A DNA stretch of 64,000 nucleotides from Poseidonocella sp. HB161398 (GTDB taxonomy: Bacteria; Pseudomonadota; Alphaproteobacteria; Rhodobacterales; Rhodobacteraceae). The stretch is from NCBI RefSeq assembly GCF_005870025.1, contig NZ_VATA01000003.1:228685-292684 (forward strand). The letters run 5' to 3'. The translations under genes were made by a program, and so were the position numbers. The notes under the pieces were generated by a model. That model did not search any database and had not been told where the DNA came from. It was given only the letters and a program-made list of their open reading frames with translations. Positions 44,039-53,036 of the stretch are shown here, piece after piece (the first letter of the stretch is position 1; each line of letters starts with the position of its first letter).

Positions 44039-45094
44039 CTATTTCTCCTCGAACCAGGGTTTCGAAAGGGTGAAGGCCTTGCGCATCACCGTCGGCAGAT
44101 GGGCGGAGCGGAAATCGCCCTTGGCCACGAAATGCCCGCGCCGCGGCTCCGCCTCCTGCGGCAGCCGCGCCACCATCGGCCGAAGCCGCAGGTGGAAATG
44201 GGTGAAGGTGTGGCGCACCTCGCCATTGAGCGTCTGCCAGTCGCCGGGGGCGGGCGGCATCGCGACCGGCTCCGCCTCGGCCCAGTCGCTGCCCGGCCAG
44301 CCGAGCATGCCGCCGAGCAGCCCCGAGGCCGGGCGCGTCTCGAGAAGCCAGGCGCCGTCGGCGCGGCGGCCGAGATAGACGATGCCAAGCCGCGTCGGCT
44401 TCTCGCGCTTCGGCAGCTTCTTCGGCAGGTCGGCCGCCGTGCCCTCGCGCCGGGCCTGGCAGGGGTCGCGCCAGGGGCAGATGCCGCAGGCCGGGTTGCG
44501 CGGCGTGCAGATCGTCGCGCCCAGATCCATCACCGCCTGGGCATAGTCGCCCGGCCGTTCGGCGGGCGTCAGCGCGGCGGCCAGCCGGGTCAGCTCGGGC
44601 TTGGCCGTCGGCAGCGGCGTCTCGACGTCATGGAGCCGCGCCATCACCCGCTCGACATTGCCGTCGACCACCGTCTCGGGCCGGTCGAAGGCGATGGCGG
44701 CGATCGCGGCGGCGGTATAGGGGCCGATGCCGGGCAGGCCCAGGAGCCCCTCGAGCGTGTCGGGGAACTGCCCCATCTGCGCCACTTCGCGCGCGCATTT
44801 CAGCAGGTTCCGGGCCCGGGCGTAGTAGCCCAGCCCCGCCCAGGCGGCCATCACGTCGGCATCCTCGGCCGCTGCCAGCGCCTGCACCGTCGGCCATTCC
44901 AGCGTGAAGCGGTGGAAATAGGCCTTCACCGCGGGCACGGTCGTCTGCTGCAGCATCACCTCCGACAGCCAGACCCGGTAGGGGTCCGGCCGCTCGTCGG
45001 CATGGGGTGGCACGCGCCAGGGCAGCACCCTCGCGTGGCGGTCGTACCATTCCAGCAGATCTGCCGCGGTTGCCTCTGGACTACTGTCACGCAA
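44039..45094 (-). CDS. mutY: A/G-specific adenine DNA glycosylase
   Basis: 351 residues. Catalytic Glu45 (SEVMLQQT), helix-hairpin-helix LPGIGPYTAAA with Asp144 (VVDGNVERV), the 4Fe-4S cluster cysteines C196-x6-C203-x2-C206-x5-C212, and a C-terminal NUDIX-like 8-oxoG recognition domain. Removes adenine paired with 8-oxoguanine. Divergent from the dciA-like gene by ~78 bp. Confidence 0.97.
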   Translation of the reverse strand: MRDSSPEATAADLLEWYDRHARVLPWRVPPHADERPDPYRVWLSEVMLQQTTVPAVKAYFHRFTLEWPTVQALAAAEDADVMAAWAGLGYYARARNLLKCAREVAQMGQFPDTLEGLLGLPGIGPYTAAAIAAIAFDRPETVVDGNVERVMARLHDVETPLPTAKPELTRLAAALTPAERPGDYAQAVMDLGATICTPRNPACGICPWRDPCQARREGTAADLPKKLPKREKPTRLGIVYLGRRADGAWLLETRPASGLLGGMLGWPGSDWAEAEPVAMPPAPGDWQTLNGEVRHTFTHFHLRLRPMVARLPQEAEPRRGHFVAKGDFRSAHLPTVMRKAFTLSKPWFEEK

Positions 45095-45172
45095 GCGTTA
45101 TGCCTCCACCAAGGTTTGCTCTGGCATGCGCCACCAGAGCGGGTAATCTGGCGCCCGAACGGAAGGAGCGCA

Positions 45173-45694
45173 ATGTCCGACGCCCGGAAATCCAAGTCCC
45201 CGATGCAGCGGCGCGGCCGTGGCTTCGCAAGCGCGGGCAGTCTTGTCCAGACCCGCATCTCGAAGGCGGGCGAGAGCCGTGGCTTTGCGATGACGCGGCT
45301 GCTGACGCATTGGACCGAGGTCGTGGGCGAGGACATGGCGCGGATGTGCGAGCCGGTGAAGGTCGGCTATGCCAGGAAGGGCGGGCTGGGCGCGACGCTG
45401 ACCATCCTGGTCCGCGGTGCTGCCGGGCCGATCATCCAGGCCCAGTCCGAGGTGATCCGCGCCCGGGTGAATGCCTGTTACGGCTACAATGCCATCGCCC
45501 GCATCGCGCTGACCCAGACCGCCGGGCATGGCGGCTTTGCCGAGGCGCAGGCGGGCTTTGCCGCCGCGCCCCCGCCGCCGCCCGCGCCCACGCCGGAAAT
45601 CGAAGCCCAGACCCGGGACGTGGCCGATCAGGCCCTGCGCGACGCGCTGGCCGGGCTCGGCGCCAGAATCAACGCAAGAAAACACAAGGTATGA
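45173..45694 (+). CDS. DUF721/DciA-like protein
   Basis: 173 residues with the DUF721 pattern (LTHWTEVVGEDMARMCEPVKV... GATLTILVRGAAGPIIQ) and a Pro-rich, low-complexity C-terminal linker. DciA proteins load the replicative helicase; whether this alphaproteobacterial form does so is not certain. GGAAGGA precedes the ATG. Sits between mutY and the dsbA-like gene, a common order; stop is 4 bp before the next start. Confidence 0.85.
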   Translation: MSDARKSKSPMQRRGRGFASAGSLVQTRISKAGESRGFAMTRLLTHWTEVVGEDMARMCEPVKVGYARKGGLGATLTILVRGAAGPIIQAQSEVIRARVNACYGYNAIARIALTQTAGHGGFAEAQAGFAAAPPPPPAPTPEIEAQTRDVADQALRDALAGLGARINARKHKV

Positions 45695-45698
45695 CCCA

Positions 45699-46331
45699 AT
45701 GATCGCACGTCGCGAGCTTCTGACCTCCGCGCTCATGCTCGGCACGGCCACGATGCTGCCCTCATTCTCCTTCGCGCAGGATGCCGCGCCCGCGGGCGAT
45801 GCGCCCGCCATCAAGGACATGGTCCTGGGCAGCGCCGACGCGCCGGTGAAAGTGATGGAATATGCCAGCTTCACCTGCCCGCATTGCGCCAATTTCCACC
45901 AGAACGTCTTCCACGAGCTGAAGGCCAACTACATCGACACCGGCAAGGTGCAGTTCACCTTCCGCGAGGTCTATTTCGACCGTTTCGGCCTCTGGGCCTC
46001 GATGGTGGCGCGCTGCGGCGGCGAGATGCGGTTCTTCGGCATTGCCGACCGGATGTTCGCGACCCAGAACGAATGGGCGCGCGCGGGCGAGCCGGCGCAG
46101 ATCGCCGATGCGCTGCGCAAGATCGGCCTGACCGCCGGGCTGACCAAGGACGAGCTCGACGCCTGCCTGAACGACAACGACATGGCCCAGGCGCTGGTCG
46201 CCTGGTACGGCGAGAACGCCAAGGCCGACAATGTCACCGCGACCCCGTCCTTCTTCATCGACGGCGAGCCCTATTCCAACATGGGCTACGACAAGTTCGC
46301 CTCGATCCTGGACGAGAAGCTGGGAAGCTGA
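45699..46331 (+). CDS. DsbA-family thiol:disulfide oxidoreductase
   Basis: 210 residues. N-terminal RRELLTSALMLG may be a Tat-type or ordinary signal peptide. Thioredoxin fold with active site CPHC (FTCPHCANFH) and cis-Pro in TATPSFFID. Periplasmic thiol oxidase. The stop is followed by a strong terminator; in related genomes smc often follows, here it does not. Confidence 0.93.
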   Translation: MIARRELLTSALMLGTATMLPSFSFAQDAAPAGDAPAIKDMVLGSADAPVKVMEYASFTCPHCANFHQNVFHELKANYIDTGKVQFTFREVYFDRFGLWASMVARCGGEMRFFGIADRMFATQNEWARAGEPAQIADALRKIGLTAGLTKDELDACLNDNDMAQALVAWYGENAKADNVTATPSFFIDGEPYSNMGYDKFASILDEKLGS

Positions 46332-46354
46332 TCCCGGGATCAGCGACAGCGGGG

Positions 46355-46378
46355 AAGGGGCCTTCGGGGCCCCTTTTT
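46355..46378 (+). terminator. Rho-independent terminator after the dsbA-like gene
   Basis: Stem AAGGGGCC/GGCCCCTT with loop TTCGG, followed by TTT on the forward strand; also lies downstream of lpxK on the other strand but gives no U tract there. Confidence 0.85.
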
Positions 46379-46397
46379 CATGCGCCCCGGTTTTGCA

Positions 46398-47402
46398 TTA
46401 GCCTTGGCCTGCCGTCAGGCCGGCGAGGAAGCCGTCGAGCACCGACCAGTCGGGGCTGCCGAGCCGCACCGGCAGGGTCAGCACCTCGCGCCGCAGCGCC
46501 TGGGGCAGGCGGACGGCGTCCTTCTCGGTGGTGACAAGCTGCGCGCCGGTCGCCCGCGCCTCGGCCTGCAGCCGCTGCATCAGCGCCGGGCCGAGCGCCT
46601 GGTGATCCGACAGCGCCTCGGTCCGGCGCAGATCGGCGCCGAGTGCGCGCAGCGTGGCGAAGAACTTCTCCGGCCGCCCGATCCCGGCAAAGGCCAGCAC
46701 CGGCACGCCGCGCCAGTCCATGCCGGTCTGCAGCGGCAGAAGCTCCGCCCGCTGCCGCGCCAGCCCCGCCGTGGCGGCGCCCCAGGCCGTGTCGAAGCGC
46801 GCCTGCGCCTCCGCATCGCCCAGGGTCAGCAGCAGGTCGGCCCGCGCCAGCCCCGCCGCCACCGGCTCGCGCAGCGGGCCCGCGGGCAGCACCCGGCCAT
46901 TGCCGAAGCCATGCGCCGCATCCGCGACCACGATCGACAGGTCCTTGGCCAGGGCCGGGTTCTGGAAGCCGTCATCGAGCAGGATCACCCCGGCGCCCTC
47001 GGCCTCGGCCAGCGTCGCGCCCGCCGCACGGTCGCGGGCGATCACCACCGGTGCGAAATCGGCCAGCAGTAGCGGCTCGTCCCCGGTCTCGGCCGCGCTG
47101 TGGCGCCGCGGATCGACGCGCAGCGGGCCTTCTTCGCTGCCGCCATGGCCGCGGCTGACCACGAATGGCGCGCGCCCGGCCTCGGCAAGCTTCTGCAGGA
47201 GCATCATCACCGTCGGCGTCTTGCCGGTGCCCCCGGCATTGATATTGCCGACGCAGATCACCGGCACGGCAGGGCGGCAGAGCGGCGGCTGCGCCACCCG
47301 CCGCGCGGTTCCGGCGGCATAGAGCGCGCCCAGGGGCGCCAGCGCCCGTGCCTGCCAGCCGGGCCGCTCCGGCGGATTGTCCCAGAAGCGCGGCGCCTGC
47401 AT
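46398..47402 (-). CDS. lpxK: Tetraacyldisaccharide 4'-kinase
   Basis: 334 residues. P-loop GGTGKTP ([13 protein letters not shown]), catalytic region [11 protein letters not shown]. Phosphorylates the 4' position of the lipid A disaccharide at the inner membrane. The ATG at 47402 overlaps the waaA stop (ATGA). Confidence 0.95.
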   Translation of the reverse strand: MQAPRFWDNPPERPGWQARALAPLGALYAAGTARRVAQPPLCRPAVPVICVGNINAGGTGKTPTVMMLLQKLAEAGRAPFVVSRGHGGSEEGPLRVDPRRHSAAETGDEPLLLADFAPVVIARDRAAGATLAEAEGAGVILLDDGFQNPALAKDLSIVVADAAHGFGNGRVLPAGPLREPVAAGLARADLLLTLGDAEAQARFDTAWGAATAGLARQRAELLPLQTGMDWRGVPVLAFAGIGRPEKFFATLRALGADLRRTEALSDHQALGPALMQRLQAEARATGAQLVTTEKDAVRLPQALRREVLTLPVRLGSPDWSVLDGFLAGLTAGQG

Positions 47403-48685
47403 CAGTGCGCCGGGCCGGGCAGATGCTCGAGGATCAGCGCCAGCGCCTTGTCGGTGACATCGGCGCCGGAGGAGCTGAGCTCCCAGGCGGCATAGGCCAT
47501 CGGCGCGCTGCGCGAGGGCTGCAGCAGCTCGGCCACCGCCTCGCCCAGGCCCTGGGCATCGGCGATCCGCAGCGCCGCGGCCGCGGCGTCGAGCCGGGCG
47601 TAGATATCGGCGAAATTGTGGACATGCGGCCCGTGCAGGATCGCCGAGCCGAGCGCCGCGGGCTCGTAGGGATTGTGCCCGCCGACCCGCACCAGCGAGC
47701 CGCCGACGAAGCTGACCGGCGCCAGGCGGTACCACAGCCCCATCTCGCCCAGCGTGTCGGCGACATAGATTTCGCAATCCTCGTCCGGGCAGGGATATTC
47801 GCTGCGCAGCCGCACGGCGAAGCCCTGGGCGGCCAGCATGTCGCGGATCGCGCCGCCGCGCTCGGGATGGCGCGGCGCGAGGATCATCAGCAGCCGGTGC
47901 GTGCTCTTCTGCGCCAGGCGGTGGGCCTGGGCGGCGATCTCCTCCTCGCCCTCATGGGTGGAGGCGGCGCACCAGAGCGGGCGCCCCTTCAGCCGGTCGC
48001 CGAGCCGCGCCAGTTCCGACTCGTCGCAGGGCGGCGGCGGGGTGCCTTCCTTCAGCGTGCCGGTCACGGCCATCCGGTCGCGCGGCATGCCGAGGGCGCG
48101 CAGATGCCCGGCAGTGGCGTCGTCCTGCACCTGCACCGCCGAGAACAGCTCCAGGAGCGCCTTCGCCGACTTGCCGATCGAGTACCAGCGCCGCGCGCTG
48201 CGCTCGGACATGCGGGCGTTCAGCAGCAGCAGCGGCGTGCCGCGGGCGGCCGTCTCGGTGATCAGCGCGGGCCAGAATTCGCTTTCGGTCCAGATCGCCA
48301 GGTCGGGCTGCCAATGCGCCAGGAAGCGGCGGACGAAGGGCAGCACGTCGAGCGGCACGAACTGGTGGATGCTGCGCGGAGGCAGGCGCGCGGCGAGGAT
48401 CTCGGCCGAGGTGACGGTGCCGGTGGTGACGAGGAAATTCAGCTGCGGGTCATGCATCCCCAGCCGCTTGACGACTTCGAGGATCGACAGGCTCTCGCCG
48501 ACCGAGGCGGCGTGGAACCAGATCAGCGGGCCTTCGGGGCGGGGCTGCGAGGCGCGGCCCTCGCGTTCGCCGATCCGCGCGGGGTCTTCCTTGCCGCGGG
48601 CCAGCCGCTTCTGCAGCTGGCGGCGGCCCCAGCCCTCGGCATTGCGGGAAAACGCAAGATAGGCGGAGAGGGCAAGGGGCTTCAT
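47402..48685 (-). CDS. waaA: 3-deoxy-D-manno-octulosonic acid transferase
   Basis: 427 residues. N-terminal KDO-transferase domain ([10 protein letters not shown] near residue 55, catalytic Glu), GT-B C-terminal domain ([20 protein letters not shown]). Adds KDO to lipid IVA. Operon partner of lpxK downstream and DUF4170 upstream. Confidence 0.96.
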   Translation of the reverse strand: MKPLALSAYLAFSRNAEGWGRRQLQKRLARGKEDPARIGEREGRASQPRPEGPLIWFHAASVGESLSILEVVKRLGMHDPQLNFLVTTGTVTSAEILAARLPPRSIHQFVPLDVLPFVRRFLAHWQPDLAIWTESEFWPALITETAARGTPLLLLNARMSERSARRWYSIGKSAKALLELFSAVQVQDDATAGHLRALGMPRDRMAVTGTLKEGTPPPPCDESELARLGDRLKGRPLWCAASTHEGEEEIAAQAHRLAQKSTHRLLMILAPRHPERGGAIRDMLAAQGFAVRLRSEYPCPDEDCEIYVADTLGEMGLWYRLAPVSFVGGSLVRVGGHNPYEPAALGSAILHGPHVHNFADIYARLDAAAAALRIADAQGLGEAVAELLQPSRSAPMAYAAWELSSSGADVTDKALALILEHLPGPAH

Positions 48686-48703
48686 TCAGGCACGCGCAGG
48701 GGC

Positions 48704-48946
48704 TCAGCCGAGCTCTTCGGTCGGGGAGGCCGGGTTTTCCTGGTCGCGCAGGCGATGGATATGGGCAATGAAATACCGCATATGGGCGTTGTCGACAGTG
48801 CGCTGCGCGGCGTCCTTCCACGCGGAATGGGCGGAGTCGTAGTCGGGGAACATCCCGATGATGTCGATGGCGTCGACATCCTTGAACTCGGTCTTGGAAG
48901 GATCGACGAGCTCGCCGCCGAAGACAAGATGCAGTCGCTTGGCCAT
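48704..48946 (-). CDS. DUF4170 protein
   Basis: 80 residues, AKRLHLVFGGELVDPSKTEF... matching the DUF4170 family found beside waaA in this group. No known function; cytoplasmic. Ribosome site GGAGGT lies just upstream. 18 bp before waaA. Confidence 0.88.
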   Translation of the reverse strand: MAKRLHLVFGGELVDPSKTEFKDVDAIDIIGMFPDYDSAHSAWKDAAQRTVDNAHMRYFIAHIHRLRDQENPASPTEELG

Positions 48947-49114
48947 TTGGGGAACCTCCGTGGCACTGTCCGGTCGCCCGCGTTTTGGTGCAATCGCAGC
49001 AAAGGGTCAAGATCGGGTAAAGTCGCAAGGGAGAGGGCAGGTCCGGGCGCAGAAACTTAGCGGATCGGCGAAGTATTTCTTGATCCGGCACGGCGGCTGC
49101 GGTTAGTTAGCCAC

Positions 49115-49456
49115 ATGTCTAAGCATTCACCTGACCTGTCCCTGCTTTTCCACGCCCTGTCCGATCCGACGCGCCGGGCGATGCTGTCGCGCCTGGGCCG
49201 CGAGCCGCTGGCCGTTTCCGAGCTGGCCGGGCCGACCGGGCTGAAGCTGCCGACGGTGATGCGGCATCTTTCGGTGCTGGAGGAGGCGGGGCTGATCGCG
49301 AGCTCCAAGGACGGGCGGATCCGCACCTGCGCGCTGGTCCCGGACAGCCTCGACCCGGTGCGGTCCTGGCTCGACGAGCAGCGCGAGATCTGGGAGGCCC
49401 GGCTCGACCGGCTGGAGGCCTTCGTCGCCAAGTCAATCACGGAGGGGGACTCATGA
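49115..49456 (+). CDS. ArsR/SmtB-type transcriptional regulator
   Basis: 113 residues, winged HTH (~10-85; SELAGPTGLKLPTVMRHLSVLEEAGLI). No metal-binding cysteines are visible, which fits the ArsR group paired with SRPBCC proteins. It overlaps the next gene by ATGA. This forward pair is set between reverse-strand envelope genes. Confidence 0.9.
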   Translation: MSKHSPDLSLLFHALSDPTRRAMLSRLGREPLAVSELAGPTGLKLPTVMRHLSVLEEAGLIASSKDGRIRTCALVPDSLDPVRSWLDEQREIWEARLDRLEAFVAKSITEGDS

Positions 49457-49917
49457 CCCGGCTGGAAGACAACGCAACCGACCGCACCATGGTGCTGGAG
49501 CGGGTGATCCGGGCGCCGCGCGCGGCCGTCTGGGGCGCCTGGGTGAACGAGGAGACGCTGCCGCTGTGGTGGGGGCCGGAGGGCTTCTCCTGCCGGACGC
49601 AGCGGATCGACCTGCGGACCGGCGGGGAATGGCTCTTCGACATGATCGGCCCGGACGGCAAGGTCTATCCGAACCACCATCTCTATACCGAGATCCGCCC
49701 CGAGGCGCACATCGCCTACACGCTGCTCTGGGGCGAGAACGGGCCGAAGCATGCCGATGCCCGGGCGACCTTCGAGGATCTGGGCGGGGCGACGCGGGTC
49801 ACGCTGTCGATGGTCTTCGTGACGGCCGAGGAATGCCGCACCGCGAAGGGCTTCGGCGCCGAAGAGCTGGGCCAGCAGACGCTGGGCAAGCTCGAGGCGA
49901 TGGTGGCCGGGGGCTGA
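49453..49917 (+). CDS. SRPBCC (AHSA1-like) domain protein
   Basis: 154 residues, pattern ERVIRAPRAAVWGAWVNEETLPLWWGPEGF typical of AHSA1/START-like polyketide-cyclase-type proteins. Coupled to the ArsR-type regulator, a very common two-gene unit; ligand unknown. Confidence 0.92.
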   Translation: MTRLEDNATDRTMVLERVIRAPRAAVWGAWVNEETLPLWWGPEGFSCRTQRIDLRTGGEWLFDMIGPDGKVYPNHHLYTEIRPEAHIAYTLLWGENGPKHADARATFEDLGGATRVTLSMVFVTAEECRTAKGFGAEELGQQTLGKLEAMVAGG

Positions 49918-49923
49918 GGCCCC

Positions 49924-50706
49924 TCAGCCCGGGCGGCGGTGGTTCATCAGCGCGCGGTGCACGGCCGGGGAGGCGCAGACCAGCCCCGGATTGTGGCGGT
50001 CGAGCGTGTTGAACCACAGGGGCTGGCCGAAGCCGTCGGTCACCGTCGCCCCGGCCTCGGCGGCGATCAGCGTGCCGGCGGCGATGTCCCAGTCCCAGGT
50101 GTCGCGGAAGGTCGCCATAGAGTCGAACCGCCCCTCGGCCACCAGCGCCATGCGGTAGGCCAGAGAGGAGCGGAACTCCCGCCGGATCTTCGGCACGCCC
50201 CCGGCCCAGTGCACCGGCTCCATCGTCAGCCGGTTGGCCAGGATGTCGGCGGTGTCCAGCGTCGCGGTATCCGTCGCCGAGATCCGCAGCCGCCCGTTCA
50301 GCCAGGCGCCGCCGCCGGTATGCGCGGTATAGGTCAGCTTGCGCGCGGGCAGGTGGATCACCGCGGCGATCGGCACGCCGTTCTCCACCACCGCCAGCGA
50401 CAGCGCCCAGGTGCGGTCGCCATGGGCGAAGCTGCGCGTGCCGTCGATCGGGTCGATCACGAAGACCCGCTCGGTCGAGAGCCGGTGCGGATTGTCCTGG
50501 GTCTCTTCCGAGAGCCAGCCGTAATGCGGCCGCGCGTCGAGCAGCAACTTCAGCAGATGCGCGTCGACCGCCAGATCCGCCTCGGTCACCAGCCCCTGGC
50601 CCTCGGGCTTCTCCCATTTCTCGGCGCCCTTGTCGAAGAAGCGCAACGCGATCTCGCCCGCGCTCCTGGCCGCGTCGAGGAGAAGCTTCAGGTCATTGGC
50701 CGGCAA
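49924..50706 (-). CDS. Inositol-monophosphatase-family 3'(2'),5'-bisphosphate nucleotidase-like
   Basis: 260 residues. Metal site motifs EETQD, DPIDGTRSF and WDWDIAAG are all present. CysQ-like enzymes hydrolyse PAP or related phosphates; inositol phosphate is the alternative substrate. Overlaps pmbA by 14 bp. In this bacterial order the gene often precedes DUF4170-waaA-lpxK; here a forward ArsR/SRPBCC pair lies between. Confidence 0.88.
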   Translation of the reverse strand: MPANDLKLLLDAARSAGEIALRFFDKGAEKWEKPEGQGLVTEADLAVDAHLLKLLLDARPHYGWLSEETQDNPHRLSTERVFVIDPIDGTRSFAHGDRTWALSLAVVENGVPIAAVIHLPARKLTYTAHTGGGAWLNGRLRISATDTATLDTADILANRLTMEPVHWAGGVPKIRREFRSSLAYRMALVAEGRFDSMATFRDTWDWDIAAGTLIAAEAGATVTDGFGQPLWFNTLDRHNPGLVCASPAVHRALMNHRRPG

Positions 50707-52039
50707 TGGACATCCCTTCGATCAGGAGCGACGGGATCACCCGGCTGAGATGCGGCCGCGCGTCATTGGCGGGGATGATCCTCAGGAGCATGTCCTTGAG
50801 ATTGCCCGCGATGGTGCATTCGTTGACCGCATAGACGGGCTGGCCGTTCTCGATCCAAAGCCCCGCCGCGCCGCGCGAGTAGTCGCCGGTGGTGGGGTTG
50901 ATGGTAGCGCCGATCATCGAGGTGACCAGAAGCCCGGTTCCCATCTGCGCCATCAGCTCCTCCTTCGAGGCCGGGCCCTGGGTCATCGCCATGTTGCCAT
51001 TGGCGGGCGCGGGCGGGGCGGAGGTGCCGCGCACGGCGCTGGCGGTCGAGGCCATGCCGAGCTTCCTCGCGGTGGCGAGGTCCAGCGTCCAGCCGGTCAG
51101 CACGCCGTCCCGGACAATGTCGCGGTCGCGCGTCGGCAGGCCCTCGCCGTCGAAGGGGCGGGAGCCGATGATGCGCGGGCGGTGCGGCGTCTCGGTCAGG
51201 GTGATCCCCGCGGGCAGGACCGGCTTCTCCAGCAGGTCGCGCGCCCAGGAGGCGCCGCGGGCGATAGCGCTGCCGTTGACGGCGCCGAGGAGGTGGGCGA
51301 TCAGGCTGCCCGCGACGCGCTCGTCATAGAGCACCGGGAAGGTGCCCGACGGCGGACGGCGGGCGCCGGCGCGCGCCAGCGTGCGCTCGGCGGCCAGGCG
51401 GCCGATCTCGGCGGCGCTTTCCAGGTCGCTGCCATGGGTGCGCTGCGAGCCGTAGTAGTCGCGCTCCATCCCCGTGCCGGTGCCGGTGATGGCGATGCAG
51501 TAGAGCCCGTGATCGGTGCGCGCATAGCCGGCCGACAGGCCGTTCGTCGCGGCAAGATGCAGCGCGCGGCGGCTGTAGCCGGCGCTCGCGCTTTCCACCT
51601 GGCTGATCCCGGGCGTGTCGAGTGCCACCGCCTCGGCCTCGCGCGCCGCGGCTTCCAGCGCGGCGGGGTCGGGCTCGGGCGCGGGATCGCACAGATCCAG
51701 CTCCAGCTTCTCCCAGTCGCGGGCCAGCTCGGACGGGTCGGCCAGGCCGATCCAGGGATCCTCGGGCGCCTCGCGGGCCATGGCGACGGCGCGCTCGGCC
51801 ATCAGGGCGAAGGTCTCGGGCCGGGTGTCGGAGGCCGAGACGCAGGCCTGGCGCTTGCCGATCAGCACGCGCAGGCCGAGATCGACGGATTCCGAGCGCT
51901 CGACCTCTTCGAGCTTGCGCGCCTGCAGCCCGATCGAGACCGAGGCGCCGCGGGTGACCAGCGCATCGGCGCTTTCCGCTCCGGCCGCGCGGGCCGAGTC
52001 GAGCAGGCGCGCGGCCAGGTCGGACAGGGTGTCGGTCAT
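50693..52039 (-). CDS. pmbA: TldD/PmbA-family metalloprotease-like protein
   Basis: 448 residues of the TldD/PmbA fold (GISQVESASAGYSRRALHLAATNGL; C-terminal GDYSRGAAGLWIENGQPVYAVNECTIAGN-like region read here in two parts). PmbA (TldE) is the non-catalytic partner of TldD. AGAAGGAGA precedes the ATG at 52039 with ~10 nt spacing. Ends inside the CysQ-like gene start. Confidence 0.93.
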   Translation of the reverse strand: MTDTLSDLAARLLDSARAAGAESADALVTRGASVSIGLQARKLEEVERSESVDLGLRVLIGKRQACVSASDTRPETFALMAERAVAMAREAPEDPWIGLADPSELARDWEKLELDLCDPAPEPDPAALEAAAREAEAVALDTPGISQVESASAGYSRRALHLAATNGLSAGYARTDHGLYCIAITGTGTGMERDYYGSQRTHGSDLESAAEIGRLAAERTLARAGARRPPSGTFPVLYDERVAGSLIAHLLGAVNGSAIARGASWARDLLEKPVLPAGITLTETPHRPRIIGSRPFDGEGLPTRDRDIVRDGVLTGWTLDLATARKLGMASTASAVRGTSAPPAPANGNMAMTQGPASKEELMAQMGTGLLVTSMIGATINPTTGDYSRGAAGLWIENGQPVYAVNECTIAGNLKDMLLRIIPANDARPHLSRVIPSLLIEGMSIAGQ

Positions 52040-52258
52040 GGATCGGATCTCCTTCTTCGGCCGGGGGCCGCATTTCCCTGCGCTTGATAGGCAATCTGCC
52101 GGGGCTTCGCCAGTCCCGTGGCCCTCCGGGACGGCGCGGAACGCCGGATTGCCGTGCATCTGTCTGAATTATGGTCACGCCTGCCGGGACGGGGCGGGAA
52201 ACCTTCTCCGGCCGGCGGCGTTCTTCCCGGGACCGCAGCAAAAGGACGGAGGAAGACC

Positions 52259-52927
52259 ATGACCCATCATGTCATCATCCAGGAGATCGCGCCCCTGACC
52301 GGAAATGTCTACCGGCTGCGCGTCGACAGGCCCTCGAATTACGACTTCGTGCCGGGCCAGGCCACGGATGTGGCGCTCGACCGCGAAGGCTGGGCGGAAG
52401 AGACCCGGCCCTTCACCTTCACCTGCCAGCCCGAGGACCCGTTCCTGGAATTCACCATCAAGAGCTATCCCGACCACGAGGGCGTCACCGCGCAGATTCC
52501 GACGCTGGCCGTCGGCGAGGCGCTGCTGATCGGCGATCCCTGGGGGGCGATCCGCGACGAGGGGCCGGGGGTGATCGTCGCGGGCGGGGCGGGGCTGACC
52601 CCCTTCATCCCGATCCTGCGCCGCCGCCTGCGCGCGGGCACGGCCGGGGAGATGACGCTGATCCAGGCCGACCGCAGCTGGAACGACCTGATCCTGCGCG
52701 ACGAGTGGCACCGGGCGCGCGACCTGCGCACGGTCTTCGTGCTGGAAGAAGAGGACCGCAAGGGCTGCGAACCGGGCCGGGTGACGCGCAAGCTCCTGCA
52801 GAAGCACGGGGTGACGAGCCGCTCGCGGGTCTATCTCTGCGGCCCGCCCGCGATGGAGGAGGCCGTCAGCCAGGCGCTGGAGGAGATCGGACTGGGCGAG
52901 GCGCAGCTGGTGCAGGAAGAGGCCTGA
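52259..52927 (+). CDS. FNR-type flavin/ferredoxin reductase domain protein
   Basis: 222 residues, FAD-binding barrel (RPFTFTCQPEDP) and NAD(P)-binding part (GVIVAGGAGLTPFIPILRR; YLCGPPAMEEAV). No ferredoxin domain is attached. An electron-transfer oxidoreductase of unknown partner. ATG at 52259 follows GGAGGAAG. The gene stands alone between reverse-strand genes. Confidence 0.88.
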   Translation: MTHHVIIQEIAPLTGNVYRLRVDRPSNYDFVPGQATDVALDREGWAEETRPFTFTCQPEDPFLEFTIKSYPDHEGVTAQIPTLAVGEALLIGDPWGAIRDEGPGVIVAGGAGLTPFIPILRRRLRAGTAGEMTLIQADRSWNDLILRDEWHRARDLRTVFVLEEEDRKGCEPGRVTRKLLQKHGVTSRSRVYLCGPPAMEEAVSQALEEIGLGEAQLVQEEA

Positions 52928-53036
52928 CGCCGCCCGGGCGGCGCGGCCCTGGGGCTTTCAGGGGTGTCCTTGCTGCGCTGGCAGTTCTGCCTGGCTGTTG
53001 CCGCCCGCGGCAGCGGCCCCTGGCGCCAGGCGCGGC

